Below are positions 17,775 through 26,497 of a DNA stretch of 51,498 nucleotides, in pieces (positions within the stretch are counted from its first letter, which is position 1; each line of letters opens with the position of its first letter). A model generated the notes under the pieces. That model searched no databases, was not told where the DNA came from, and saw only the letters and a program-made list of their open reading frames with translations. A program made the translations under genes and the position numbers. This DNA is from an uncultured Lachnospiraceae bacterium (lineage in GTDB: Bacteria > Bacillota > Clostridia > Lachnospirales > Lachnospiraceae), in contig CALGVA010000028.1 of NCBI GenBank assembly GCA_937920345.1, positions 1 to 51,498 on the forward strand, given 5' to 3'.

Positions 17775-18143
17775 CTTTCTCAGTACATTCTCTATGCGCT
17801 CGTGCAGGTCCTGTGTTTTAAAAGGTTTGAGAATATAATTATCCGCCCCCAGCATAAAACTTTCCAGAACCGTATTCTTATCGTTCTGCGACGTAAGCAT
17901 GATCACAGGAATATCCTTGCACTCCTCCATTTCCCGAATCTCGCGCAGCGTCTCCACACCATCCTTGGATGCCATCCGGACATCCAGCAGAATCAAATCG
18001 GGCTGATTTTTCTTCAAATACTGAAGCGCACGTACACCCGAATTTAAAGGTATAACCTCATATTTATCCTTCAGTGCCTGCTCAATTGTCGCCAGACTGA
18101 TGCTGTTATCGTCCACAGCCAGTATTCTACGTTTGATACCCAT
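17763..18143 (-). CDS. Stand-alone receiver-domain response regulator (CheY-like)
   Basis: 126 residues, a single receiver domain with no output domain. Conserved residues are D11-D12, phospho-acceptor D54 in LILLDVRM, the Thr/Ser of IMLTSQND, and the Lys of YILKPFKTQD. It lies 12 bp downstream of the large hybrid kinase and is probably phosphorylated by it, acting through protein contacts rather than DNA binding. The operon ends in a terminator that overlaps its 3' end. Confidence 0.92.
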   Translation of the reverse strand: MGIKRRILAVDDNSISLATIEQALKDKYEVIPLNSGVRALQYLKKNQPDLILLDVRMASKDGVETLREIREMEECKDIPVIMLTSQNDKNTVLESFMLGADNYILKPFKTQDLHERIENVLRKSGS

Positions 18144-18155
18144 TTGTTTTTCCTC

Positions 18156-21005
18156 CTATCCTATTTCTTCTATCAACTCACGCAGCAGCTGCTCCGCCGC
18201 GTCATCTTCATATAATTTGAGCTGTTCTTTTACCTTCTGGAGCGCCGCTTCCGTTTCGGTTTCCAGTCTGCATTCCAGAATCTCTTCTACTTTGTGCGCG
18301 CACTCTTTCGCCTGGAAATCTTCCAGACTGGCTAACGCCGACTCAATTTCCCGTAACAGTTCTGCCTTTTCGATCTCTTTCTTTTCGCTGATCGTTTCTT
18401 CCGCTTTCCGGTTTTCATCCAGATACGCCTGTATGTATTCCAGTTGTTCCTCATATTCGGCCAGAAGCCTCGGGACACGGCCGTCAACAAATTCCAGGTC
18501 CCCTCTGTTCACCGCTTTTTCCTGCTCCTTGGCTCTGCTGGAAAGCCGCATTGCACCCACATTTGCAGAGGCGCTCTTTAAGGCATGAACCTCGATTCCA
18601 TAGCCTTCGTAATCCCGCTCTTCCCACAGTTCCTGCAGAACGTTCAGCTTACGTCTTCCGTCCAGACAGTACAGTTTCAGAAGCTCGTTGTACTCCTCAA
18701 GACTTCCGGCATAGTGTCCGGCCACTTCATCCGTATCGATGCCTTCAATTATAATTTTCTGCAGTATGTCGTTATTTGCCTGCAGATTATCAATCCACGA
18801 TCCGCCTGCCATCCGTCTGTCTTCCGGTATCCATTTCAGAAGTACCATATGCATGGCTCTTCTGTCAATCGGCTTCGTGATAAAATCCTGAAATCCGTTG
18901 GCAAGAAAATTCTCCCGCACACCTTCCATGGCATTGGCCGTCAGCGCAATCACCACCGGCAGTCTGCCGTTATCACCACAGTCATTCCGAATCCTCTGCA
19001 CCGCTTCGATCCCGTCCATCATGGGCATCATGTGATCCATAAAAATAATGTCAAACTGCGTCCTGTGCACAAGCTCTATTGCTTCCATGCCGCTTTCGGC
19101 CTCTGTAATTTCGATCCCGTAAGTCTGTAAAAAAGACCTTGCAACTTTCCTGTTGATCAGATTGTCGTCTACCACCATCACCTTGTAGTCTTTCACGGTA
19201 AACGGTTCCAGCGCCACTTCCGGTCTGGCCTCCGGTTCCGGAACCTCTGATAAAGGTCTTGCGTCTGCGATCTTTTGCGGAATCTCCACAGTAAAAGTAG
19301 ATCCTTCGCCGTATACGCTCTCCACCTTGACCGTGCCCTGCATCAGTTCGGCCAGATGCCTCGTAATGGAAAGCCCCAGTCCCGTTCCTTCGGCGCTCCT
19401 GCTGCGCTTAGAGTCAAGCTGCTTAAAGTTCTCAAATATTCTCTCAAGATCTTCCTCCCGAATACCGCACCCGGTATCCATCACCCGGAAGATCAGGCGT
19501 TCCGTATCTTCTGTCTCTCCCTGTACACCTGAAACAGAAATCTTGACATATCCCTTCTTGGTAAACTTCAAAGCATTGTTGACCAGATTAACCAGAATCT
19601 GCTTGATTCTGCTCTCATCCCCTAAATAGCAGCAGGGAATCGTCATGTCAAACTCACTCTCCACCATAAGTCCGTGCTGTGAGGCGACAATATCCATCAT
19701 ATTCAGCACTTCCTTCACCAGCGCTTTCACATGATATTCCGCGGATACCAGTTCCATTTTCCCCGCTTCTACTTTAGACAAATCGAGAATATCATTAATA
19801 AGCGCCAGAAGATTATTCGCGGAAGCCTTAATGTCACAAGTGTATCCGTATACCCTGCGCCCCTTGCTCTCTTCCATGATGATATCGCTCAGACCGATAA
19901 TCGCATTCATCGGCGTCCTGATCTCATGCGACATATTGGCAAGGAAGGCGCTCTTGGCAATGTTTGCCTGCTCTGCCTGCTCGCGCACACGCGTGATCTC
20001 TTCTATGTAGTTGCGTGTTTCCGTCATATCGAGAAGCAGGATAACATACCCCTTTTTTTCTCCGTATTTATCCAGAATCTCTTTCGCATGTCCCTGATAG
20101 AACCTGTCATTCAGAGAAAAATCCTCTCTCACGTCTTTACCCACCATATTCCGGGGAAAACCATCCACTTCCTCAATATGTTTTCCCACTGCCGAGGCAT
20201 TCAAATCCTGAAAGATGGCTGCTGCTGCAGGATTATAACTGACGATGCACTCATGTTTATCGACCGCGATCACGCCGTCGCTCATGCTGTCAAGCAGTAT
20301 CCCCGATGCCAGACTGCTGAAGTCGTATACCTTCCTGCTCCACACCAGAATAACCACACCCGAGAGAACCAGTCCCAGTACAAAAGGGGTAGGATCATAT
20401 ACAAGCGTCAGCTTCATGACATATGAACACAGTACCACTACCGGCAGAAAAGACAGACCGAGTATCAGCTTATACTGTCTGTCCTCCGCGTAATCAGGTT
20501 TTCTAATGCAAACGCGAATCAAAGCATACAACGTGAGCACATAAGGTATAATCGTACCGCACAGCATGAAGATCCAGTAACCCGGACCATATTCCAGACT
20601 CAGATAGCCATGACCTTCCGGCGTGTACAGCCAGTCTATCCGACGGTAATATAACGTATGTAACTCGCAGGTAAAAACAAGACCGAAAACAAAGATATCT
20701 GCTGCCTTCAGAAAATTTAAAATTCTGGCAGGCGCTTTTTCATAGCAGTAGCTGAAGATAAAATAACAGTAACTGATTGGAATCGTCAGCGACCCCATAT
20801 ACTGTATCTTGACCGCCACCATGGCTGCTTCTATAGTAGGTGCCGTCAGTTCCAGCAAATATCCTGCATTCTGTATCAAAGCGCCCATCAGAAAATACTG
20901 CATTAACTTCTGCTCTCTGGAGCCATCTCCTCTGAGCAAAAGAAATAATGCAAATACAATCACACCGATCCCGAATACCCCGAGTCCTAAAAATACAAGA
21001 TTCAT
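18156..21005 (-). CDS. Hybrid sensor histidine kinase with receiver and Hpt domains
   Basis: 949 residues. Residues 1-225 form a multi-pass membrane sensor of the histidine-kinase 7TM type. Residues about 235-340 are a PAS domain (DGVIAVDKHECIVSYNPAA). Then HisKA with H360 in NMSHEIRTPMNA, a HATPase domain (NNALKF; DTGCGI; GTGLGL at about 541), a receiver with D657 in IIFMDHMMPMMDG, and a C-terminal Hpt domain with H807 in EVHALKSASANVG. A helical tail rich in Glu and Lys ends the protein. The set forms a complete phosphorelay in one chain, with the next gene's receiver as a likely extra acceptor. The sensed signal is unknown. Confidence 0.93.
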   Translation of the reverse strand: MNLVFLGLGVFGIGVIVFALFLLLRGDGSREQKLMQYFLMGALIQNAGYLLELTAPTIEAAMVAVKIQYMGSLTIPISYCYFIFSYCYEKAPARILNFLKAADIFVFGLVFTCELHTLYYRRIDWLYTPEGHGYLSLEYGPGYWIFMLCGTIIPYVLTLYALIRVCIRKPDYAEDRQYKLILGLSFLPVVVLCSYVMKLTLVYDPTPFVLGLVLSGVVILVWSRKVYDFSSLASGILLDSMSDGVIAVDKHECIVSYNPAAAAIFQDLNASAVGKHIEEVDGFPRNMVGKDVREDFSLNDRFYQGHAKEILDKYGEKKGYVILLLDMTETRNYIEEITRVREQAEQANIAKSAFLANMSHEIRTPMNAIIGLSDIIMEESKGRRVYGYTCDIKASANNLLALINDILDLSKVEAGKMELVSAEYHVKALVKEVLNMMDIVASQHGLMVESEFDMTIPCCYLGDESRIKQILVNLVNNALKFTKKGYVKISVSGVQGETEDTERLIFRVMDTGCGIREEDLERIFENFKQLDSKRSRSAEGTGLGLSITRHLAELMQGTVKVESVYGEGSTFTVEIPQKIADARPLSEVPEPEARPEVALEPFTVKDYKVMVVDDNLINRKVARSFLQTYGIEITEAESGMEAIELVHRTQFDIIFMDHMMPMMDGIEAVQRIRNDCGDNGRLPVVIALTANAMEGVRENFLANGFQDFITKPIDRRAMHMVLLKWIPEDRRMAGGSWIDNLQANNDILQKIIIEGIDTDEVAGHYAGSLEEYNELLKLYCLDGRRKLNVLQELWEERDYEGYGIEVHALKSASANVGAMRLSSRAKEQEKAVNRGDLEFVDGRVPRLLAEYEEQLEYIQAYLDENRKAEETISEKKEIEKAELLREIESALASLEDFQAKECAHKVEEILECRLETETEAALQKVKEQLKLYEDDAAEQLLRELIEEIG

Positions 21006-21179
21006 AATGCCGCATCACCATAATGTTTCATATTTTTGTCTTTATAAACATAAACCCAAACACATGATATCAGCTTACTCTCTATATGTCTACTATAAAT
21101 TTAACTGCTCGACGTCCCTCTTAGAACCGGCGCATTACGCCGTTTCCTGTGCCTGTTTTTACTGCGTGTCATGTGCCTG

Positions 21180-22319
21180 TCACGGCTTCTGAATCTGAAA
21201 AGTATCCGCAAGCAGCAGCCAGTTCGGACGGAAAAACCGCATGATCTGCCAATATCCCATTCCGCGCAGGCCATAGGCCGGCAGAAGTGAGAACTTTTCT
21301 CGGTAGCTTCTCACATCCTCAAACCATACCTCGTGCTCCTGTCCATCCTTTTCATACCGGAAGAAGGGCGACATGGCCACTTCGTCAAACTGGATGGGTA
21401 CGCCGGCCTCTATGGCGATGCGCACGGCCTCCTGATTGCTGACCGTAGTCGCCCGGGAAGAGCCCTGAACAAAAGGCAGCGTCCAGTCATAGCCATAGTT
21501 CGGAATGCCGAGATCAATTTTGGAGGGCGTGATACGTGTGACGGCATACTCTACCACCTGCCGGACCTTGTTTACAGGCGCAACGGCCATGGGCGGTCCG
21601 TAAGTGTATCCCCACTCATACGTCATAAGCAGCACACTGTCCGCCGCTTCTCCCAGAAGTCCGTAATCTTTTCCCTCATAGAGAAGCCCGGCCTGCGTAT
21701 CGGAAATTTTGGGCGCCAATGCCACCGATACATGATAACCATACGGGGAAAGGAAGTTCCTGACATCCGCCACAAAATCGGCAAAAGGAACCCGATCCTC
21801 CGGACGGATGTACTCAAAGTCAATATCCACCCCCTGAAAATCTTTAGCCTGAACGGTCGCCAGCAGATTGTTCAGGAGATTGTCTTTGGCAGTCTGATCA
21901 TTCACCACAGCGGTGATCAGCGCGTTATTGAAGTTCCCGTCAGGTCCCAGCGGTGTCAGGGTGAGCACCGGGCGCACGCCCGCCGTATGGGCGGCATCGA
22001 TCATAAAAGTATCGTCCACCGTCGGCGGGATCAGTTCCCCGTCCGTCGTAAAGCCATAGGAAAAGACAGAGAGCGAAGACAGGTAAGGTAAAGTCTCATT
22101 CAGGACATCCTGCTGAATAAAAGGATACGCATAACCGTTTACCCAGGCCGGATAAACCGGTGCGGAAGACTCCCCCGAAGATAAAAGAAGCGCCTGCCCG
22201 ACGGCCAGCGGATAAGGATAGACAAGCTGATTATTATATATAACAGAAGATACCGAAATCCCATGGCTCCCGGCAATGGAATCCACCGTATCTCCTGCTT
22301 TTACCACATATATTTCCAT
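21180..22319 (-). CDS. LysM-GH18 spore-type glycoside hydrolase (YaaH/SleL-like)
   Basis: 379 residues. An N-terminal LysM repeat (IYVVKAGDTVDSIAGSHGIS, residues 2-46) is followed by a GH18 domain. The catalytic DxxDxDxE signature is seen as FQGVDIDFEYI at about residue 165, and VLLMTYEWGYTYGPP and GIPNYGYDW are further GH18 blocks. Proteins of this build bind peptidoglycan and in Bacillus act on spore cortex (SleL/YaaH N-acetylglucosaminidases). There is no signal peptide, as is common for YaaH proteins made in the mother cell. It supports a spore-forming host. Confidence 0.9.
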   Translation of the reverse strand: MEIYVVKAGDTVDSIAGSHGISVSSVIYNNQLVYPYPLAVGQALLLSSGESSAPVYPAWVNGYAYPFIQQDVLNETLPYLSSLSVFSYGFTTDGELIPPTVDDTFMIDAAHTAGVRPVLTLTPLGPDGNFNNALITAVVNDQTAKDNLLNNLLATVQAKDFQGVDIDFEYIRPEDRVPFADFVADVRNFLSPYGYHVSVALAPKISDTQAGLLYEGKDYGLLGEAADSVLLMTYEWGYTYGPPMAVAPVNKVRQVVEYAVTRITPSKIDLGIPNYGYDWTLPFVQGSSRATTVSNQEAVRIAIEAGVPIQFDEVAMSPFFRYEKDGQEHEVWFEDVRSYREKFSLLPAYGLRGMGYWQIMRFFRPNWLLLADTFQIQKP

Positions 22320-22651
22320 AGATGATTCCCACAGGTTTTTACATTATTCTATGCGGACGTCGGCGGAAAGGTCCATGGCATTTCCCTCACATCCGCCCCA
22401 CAATGCGTTTCACCTCCGGAAGATACGCTCTTCCGATCCTGTCTCTTCTCCGAACAGCGAATGTATGGCGCTCTCCAGTGAAGTGAAATGTTGTGCAGTC
22501 ATGTTGTTATCTTCCTTCCGCCGGGTTGCTTGTCATTATTTTCAATCGTACCACGCTATTATAGCATAATATAGAAATCCGGGCTAAATTTCTTTCAATT
22601 ATATGCCGATATAAATATGAAATATATTTTTTTATCAGCGGAGGTCACATA
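22320..22651. other. Intergenic region between the GH18 gene and an unrecognised gene
   Basis: 332 bp between divergent genes. It must hold both promoters. AT-rich sequence at about 22545-22640 on the plus strand (CATAATATAG and nearby) probably contains the promoter of the 22652 gene, but I see no clean -35/-10 pair. A possible very short gene is listed separately at 22410-22502. Nothing else stands out. Confidence 0.6.
22410..22502 (-). CDS. Possible 30-residue small protein
   Basis: An ATG at 22502 is preceded by AGGAAG with an 8-nt gap and opens a 30-codon frame starting MTAQHFTSLESAIHSLFGEE. The composition looks protein-like and its 3' end (GGAGGTGA) resembles another ribosome site. 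It lies upstream of and in the same direction as the GH18 gene. There is no homologue I recognise, so it may be chance. Confidence 0.25.
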   Translation of the reverse strand: MTAQHFTSLESAIHSLFGEETGSEERIFRR

Positions 22652-23278
22652 ATGAGCGTAGAACCCAATAACTGGAGACCATATGGTAAGATAATTTACC
22701 AGAAACAAAATTTCATAGTCAAGCAGGTAGCCATGCTGCCTGAAAAAGCAGCTGAATATGACAGTGCCCCCGGTTACACCTGCTGTCCGATTCAATCCTG
22801 GCAGCATACGGACTTACATAAGTTATTTGACGACTGGCGCAAACAATTTGCCAAAGCGTCAGGGAATGGCATCTGCAAACGCATACCCTGTATCTGTTAT
22901 CCTGACGCTGTAACCTTCAGAACAGCTTATTTAGCCGGCCTAAAACACAGCACCTTTATGAAGTCCATGGAAGATAACATCTTTCGCGGATGGGAAAGCG
23001 CAAGGCTTGCTGCACATGATACCGTAACGAAGGCAACGAAGTCAAAAGAGTTGAAAGAGATCTGCAAAGTGATAGGATACCCGCCATTTATAATAGCAGC
23101 ACTCGGCAAAGTGCTTCTCAAGTTTGAAGACGGAGATGCAATGCCGCTTATCGCCAGATTTTATGAGGAGCTGATCACCGGCATTCTCTGTATACCTGTA
23201 GACAAGCTTGACGAGCTGGCATTTAAGATTTCTGATAAAACATGGGAAGTCATTGATTCAGCCGAATTTAACTACTAG
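22652..23278 (+). CDS. Conserved-looking protein of unknown function
   Basis: 208 residues; I do not recognise the family. The start is well supported (GGAGG 7 nt before ATG at 22652). The first 70 residues are mixed and contain cysteines in pairs (YTCCPIQSW, GICKRIPCICYP), which could bind a metal. The rest looks helical (FMKSMEDNIFRGWESARLAAHD, KELKEICKVIG) with a hydrophobic PPFIIAALGKVLL segment. No signal peptide is visible. It is a single-gene unit pointing at the end of spmA, with a shared terminator between them. Confidence 0.7.
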   Translation: MSVEPNNWRPYGKIIYQKQNFIVKQVAMLPEKAAEYDSAPGYTCCPIQSWQHTDLHKLFDDWRKQFAKASGNGICKRIPCICYPDAVTFRTAYLAGLKHSTFMKSMEDNIFRGWESARLAAHDTVTKATKSKELKEICKVIGYPPFIIAALGKVLLKFEDGDAMPLIARFYEELITGILCIPVDKLDELAFKISDKTWEVIDSAEFNY

Positions 23279-23363
23279 GATACCGCTATCCGATTATATG
23301 CAAAAATGTATATTCAGCCGGGAGGCGGTACCATAATCACACTTGTCGCAATATCTTGTTATA

Positions 23364-23393
23364 AAAGCGGAGAGCCTTTATGCCCTCCGCTTT
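23364..23393. terminator. Terminator between convergent genes at the spmA 3' end
   Basis: A perfect 9-bp stem, AAAGCGGAG (23364-23372) and CTCCGCTTT (23385-23393), with a 12-nt loop. It straddles the stop codon of the spmA-like gene and can serve both directions. The T-run on the minus strand is short. Confidence 0.65.
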
Positions 23394-24136
23394 CTCAAAT
23401 CCCTCACCTTACAATACACCACCGCCGTCAGCGTACTGATAAATGTCGCCACAATCGCCGGCGCAATGATCCCCGCCGGATTCACGCTGCCGTACTGCTG
23501 CCTGTATGCGATCATATTCACCGGAATCAGCTGTAAAGAAGAAATGTTTAATATTAAGAAAGTACACATTTCATTGCTTGCAACGCGTTCCTTCACATCA
23601 CCTTTTTCCCGTTTCATCCCGGTCTCCATGGCATCGCCGGCATTCTGCAAGGCCATCCCGTCTCCGCCTCTTCCGGTCGTCTTATTCCCGCTCGTTATCT
23701 CCTGTCCCTTCTGCCTGCGTCGTCCGCCGCCTGCCGGGACATATCCCGGTGTCCCCCGCTCCTCCTCCAGCTTCGCCAGTTCCTCCATTGCCTTTAAGCC
23801 CGCCGGTGTACATGCCCAGCCAAGCCCCAGCACATTCGCGATGAGATTCGTTGATATATACTCCCTTGCCGGATGTCCCTTCGGAATCCGCGGAAACAGG
23901 AAACTGATAAATGGCTGTATTCCCCGCGTCAGTTTCGCAATCAGACCGGATTTCTGCGCGATCTCCATGAGTCCGACCCAGAGCGCCATCACACCGATCA
24001 TCGTAATACACAGGGAAACCGCATCCCCCGCGGAATCCAGTGCCGCATTCGTGACGTCCGCCATCCTTCCGGTCATGGCACCGTATATGACGCCGATTAA
24101 GATCATAAAAGCCCAGATATAATTTAACATAGACAA
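23378..24136 (-). CDS. spmA: Spore maturation protein A (SpmA-like, nucleoside-recognition domain)
   Basis: 252 residues. The N-terminal half (LNYIWAFMILIGVIYGAMTG, ALWVGLMEIAQKSGL, STNLIANVLGLGWACTPAG) and the C-terminal end (EMCTFLILNISSLQLIPV, GSVNPAGIIAPAIVATF) match SpmA membrane proteins, which help dehydrate the spore core. SpmA is normally under 200 residues. Here an insertion of about 60 polar, Gly/Arg/Lys-rich residues sits at about 128-187, between the two membrane halves. The usual partner spmB is not adjacent. It is 89 bp downstream of malG and probably transcribed separately. Confidence 0.85.
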   Translation of the reverse strand: MSMLNYIWAFMILIGVIYGAMTGRMADVTNAALDSAGDAVSLCITMIGVMALWVGLMEIAQKSGLIAKLTRGIQPFISFLFPRIPKGHPAREYISTNLIANVLGLGWACTPAGLKAMEELAKLEEERGTPGYVPAGGGRRRQKGQEITSGNKTTGRGGDGMALQNAGDAMETGMKREKGDVKERVASNEMCTFLILNISSLQLIPVNMIAYRQQYGSVNPAGIIAPAIVATFISTLTAVVYCKVRDLRKRRA

Positions 24137-24225
24137 GCGCAGGCATGCCTATTAAACAATACGCATGCCTCATCCTTTTTTAATATATAACTATGCTGTT
24201 TTTCCTCTTACTATGCACCGGCCTG

Positions 24226-25059
24226 CTACCCTTTCACCGCGCCGGAAGTCATACCGTTGACGAAGAATTTCATCAGGCAGAAATAGAGAATAACAATCGG
24301 CACGGCTATGAATACCGATCCCGCCGCAAACCGTGCAAACTCCGTATCCCCCAGATTCATCAGTCCTACCGCCACCGTATAGAGATCCTTTTCCTTCAAT
24401 AAGAGCTTCGGCAGGATAAAATCGCTCCACGGAAACACGAAACTGGTCAGCGCCGTATACACGATGATCGGCAGCGAAAGCGGCAGGTTGATCTTATAGA
24501 ACACCTGGAAGTTGGTCGCACCGTCGATCCGTGCAGCCTCGTCTATGGAGATCGGTATCGTGTCGAAGAAGCCCTTCTGCGTCAGATATCCCATCGGCGC
24601 GTTGGCGCTGTAGATCAGGATCAGCCCCCACATTTTATTGATCAGTCCGAACTGCGTCATAATAATATAGACCGCGATCATACCCATAAAAGAAGGAAAC
24701 ATTCCCAGCACCAGGGTCGTCTTCATAATCATCTTTCTGCCGCTAAACTGAAATCGGGACATCGTGTACGCCGTCAGAATGACCAGAAAGCTTCCGATCA
24801 GACAACTCATCACGGCAATGAACAGCGTGTTGCGAAACCACTGCGGATAGTTGTACATTTCCGTATCCGTAAACAGATTGCGGAAAGTATCCAGACTGTA
24901 TTCCTGCGGGAAAAACCCCTTAAAGGAGTAGATAGAACCGGACTTACTGAAGGAAGCCAGTATCAGCCACAGACACGGAAACAGGAATATAAAGCAGACC
25001 GCAATCAATATGATATGGGTCAGCGCCGTATCGATCATACGCACCGTTTTTCTCTTCAT
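24226..25059 (-). CDS. malG: Maltodextrin ABC transporter permease (MalG-like)
   Basis: 277 residues, six membrane segments, and the EAA loop EAARIDGATNFQVFYKINLP characteristic of binding-protein-dependent permeases. It ends in NGMTSGAVKG, the usual MalG C-terminus. The start overlaps the malF stop by 4 bp, so translation is coupled. It should form a heterodimer with MalF. The ATPase subunit is not encoded nearby and is probably a shared MsmK-type protein elsewhere. Confidence 0.9.
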   Translation of the reverse strand: MKRKTVRMIDTALTHIILIAVCFIFLFPCLWLILASFSKSGSIYSFKGFFPQEYSLDTFRNLFTDTEMYNYPQWFRNTLFIAVMSCLIGSFLVILTAYTMSRFQFSGRKMIMKTTLVLGMFPSFMGMIAVYIIMTQFGLINKMWGLILIYSANAPMGYLTQKGFFDTIPISIDEAARIDGATNFQVFYKINLPLSLPIIVYTALTSFVFPWSDFILPKLLLKEKDLYTVAVGLMNLGDTEFARFAAGSVFIAVPIVILYFCLMKFFVNGMTSGAVKG

Positions 25060-26381
25060 CGGAAGGTATCCTCCTCTCTGTAGGATGTGCTGTTTGTATA
25101 GATCAGCAGGGAAATCAGCGACGTAATAATGAAAATAACCAGACTGATCGTCGCGCCCACATTATAATAATTATTGTTGATCGACAGGTTATACAGCCAG
25201 TTGATCAGAAGGTCGGTATCACTTGCGAGGAAGTAACCGTCTATGTACAGCCCGCCGCGCAGGAAGAAAAAGATACCGAAATTGTTAAAGTTCCCGATAA
25301 ACTGTGAGATCAGAACCGGCGTCGTGGAGAACAGGACAAACGGCAGCGTAATATGCCTGAACTGTTGAAAAGCATTGGCGCCGTCGATCCTCGCCGATTC
25401 CATCTGGCTGGCATCCCTGTTGGAGAGGATGCCGGTTGCCAGTAACATAATGGACGGTACGCTGATCCATGCATTGATCGTAAATCCGATGATTCTTGCC
25501 ATCCACTTCGCGTCGATATCCAGAAATCCCACCGCGCGGTGTCCCATGCCTGTAATGATCTGGTTCACAGGACCGCCGTAAGAAAACATGAACTTAAAGC
25601 CAAGCAGCGTGATAAATCCCGGCACCGCATATGCAAGCATGGGAAAAGCTCTCCAGAATGCCTTGCCCTTAACGCAGTCTTTATTGAGTAACAGCGCCAG
25701 CCCGAGTCCCGCGAAATAATTGACTGCCGTGGAAACCACTGCCCACATCAGGTTCCACACTAATATTCTGGTAAAAGTCGGCGCAAACTGCGACAATGTT
25801 GCCACCTGCACAAAATTATCCACACCCACCCAGTCTACCAGCTTAGGCGGCACCGTACTGCCTCCATAATTGGTGAACGCAATCAGAATCATAAAGACAA
25901 TGGGTAATATATTAAAGACACATACCCCGATGATCGGCAGAACCAAAACTGTCTTATAAAACTTCCGGTCCAGAAACTGCTTCAACTCTTCCCGGAATCC
26001 CGCCGGTCTGCCGCCTCTTTCACATAGCTTCTGCGTCTCATAGGCATCCTTGATATTAGACAGATAGCAGTACACAAGAAAAAGCATCGCAATAACAGAC
26101 AGGATTCCCATCAACAGCATGACTACGGAGTTATCTCCCTCGATACCGAGCCACGTATCCGCTTCCTGCGTCCCAAGCGTAAATAATCCGATCAGGTCGC
26201 GGACGCCCCGGCGCACGAAATATGCAACAGCCATTGCCAGCACTGCGAGGTAACACAGCCCTTTGCCGACCTGCCCGTACAGCATCTGTCCGAGCCCCAT
26301 CACGCACATACTCAGTTTTACATTCCTGCCGGCTGTTTTTATCAAATTATGCGCTGTATTTTTTCTATTACCTATTTTCAT
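25056..26381 (-). CDS. malF: Maltodextrin ABC transporter permease (MalF-like)
   Basis: About 441 residues from the ATG at 26381, chosen because GGGAGG lies 5-6 nt upstream; the open frame to 26501 lacks a site. The protein has an extra N-terminal membrane region of about 130 residues before the core permease (LVLPIIGVCVFNILPIVFMI onward). The EAA-type loop is ESARIDGANAFQQFRHITLP. The enlarged N-terminus is known in Gram-positive MalF-like proteins. It pairs with MalG downstream. Confidence 0.9.
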   Translation of the reverse strand: MKIGNRKNTAHNLIKTAGRNVKLSMCVMGLGQMLYGQVGKGLCYLAVLAMAVAYFVRRGVRDLIGLFTLGTQEADTWLGIEGDNSVVMLLMGILSVIAMLFLVYCYLSNIKDAYETQKLCERGGRPAGFREELKQFLDRKFYKTVLVLPIIGVCVFNILPIVFMILIAFTNYGGSTVPPKLVDWVGVDNFVQVATLSQFAPTFTRILVWNLMWAVVSTAVNYFAGLGLALLLNKDCVKGKAFWRAFPMLAYAVPGFITLLGFKFMFSYGGPVNQIITGMGHRAVGFLDIDAKWMARIIGFTINAWISVPSIMLLATGILSNRDASQMESARIDGANAFQQFRHITLPFVLFSTTPVLISQFIGNFNNFGIFFFLRGGLYIDGYFLASDTDLLINWLYNLSINNNYYNVGATISLVIFIITSLISLLIYTNSTSYREEDTFR

Positions 26382-26434
26382 AGTAACCTCCCTGATTTTG
26401 CTCAAAATTACGGGAAGAATGCTGTCTGCAGCAA

Positions 26435-26483
26435 GTCCGCCCTGCGGACGGTTCTTCTGTGCAAACAGCATTTTCGTTTGCAC
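26435..26483 (-). other. Two intercistronic hairpins between malE and malF
   Basis: The 116-nt gap after the binding protein gene contains two perfect stems: GTGCAAAC/GTTTGCAC (26459-26466 with 26476-26483) and GTCCGC/GCGGAC (26435-26440 with 26444-26449). Neither is followed by a T-run. Such structures often protect the upstream binding-protein message and lower permease expression, as in the enteric malE-malF gap. The role here is inferred. Confidence 0.5.
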
Positions 26484-26497
26484 TGTGATTGGTACTT

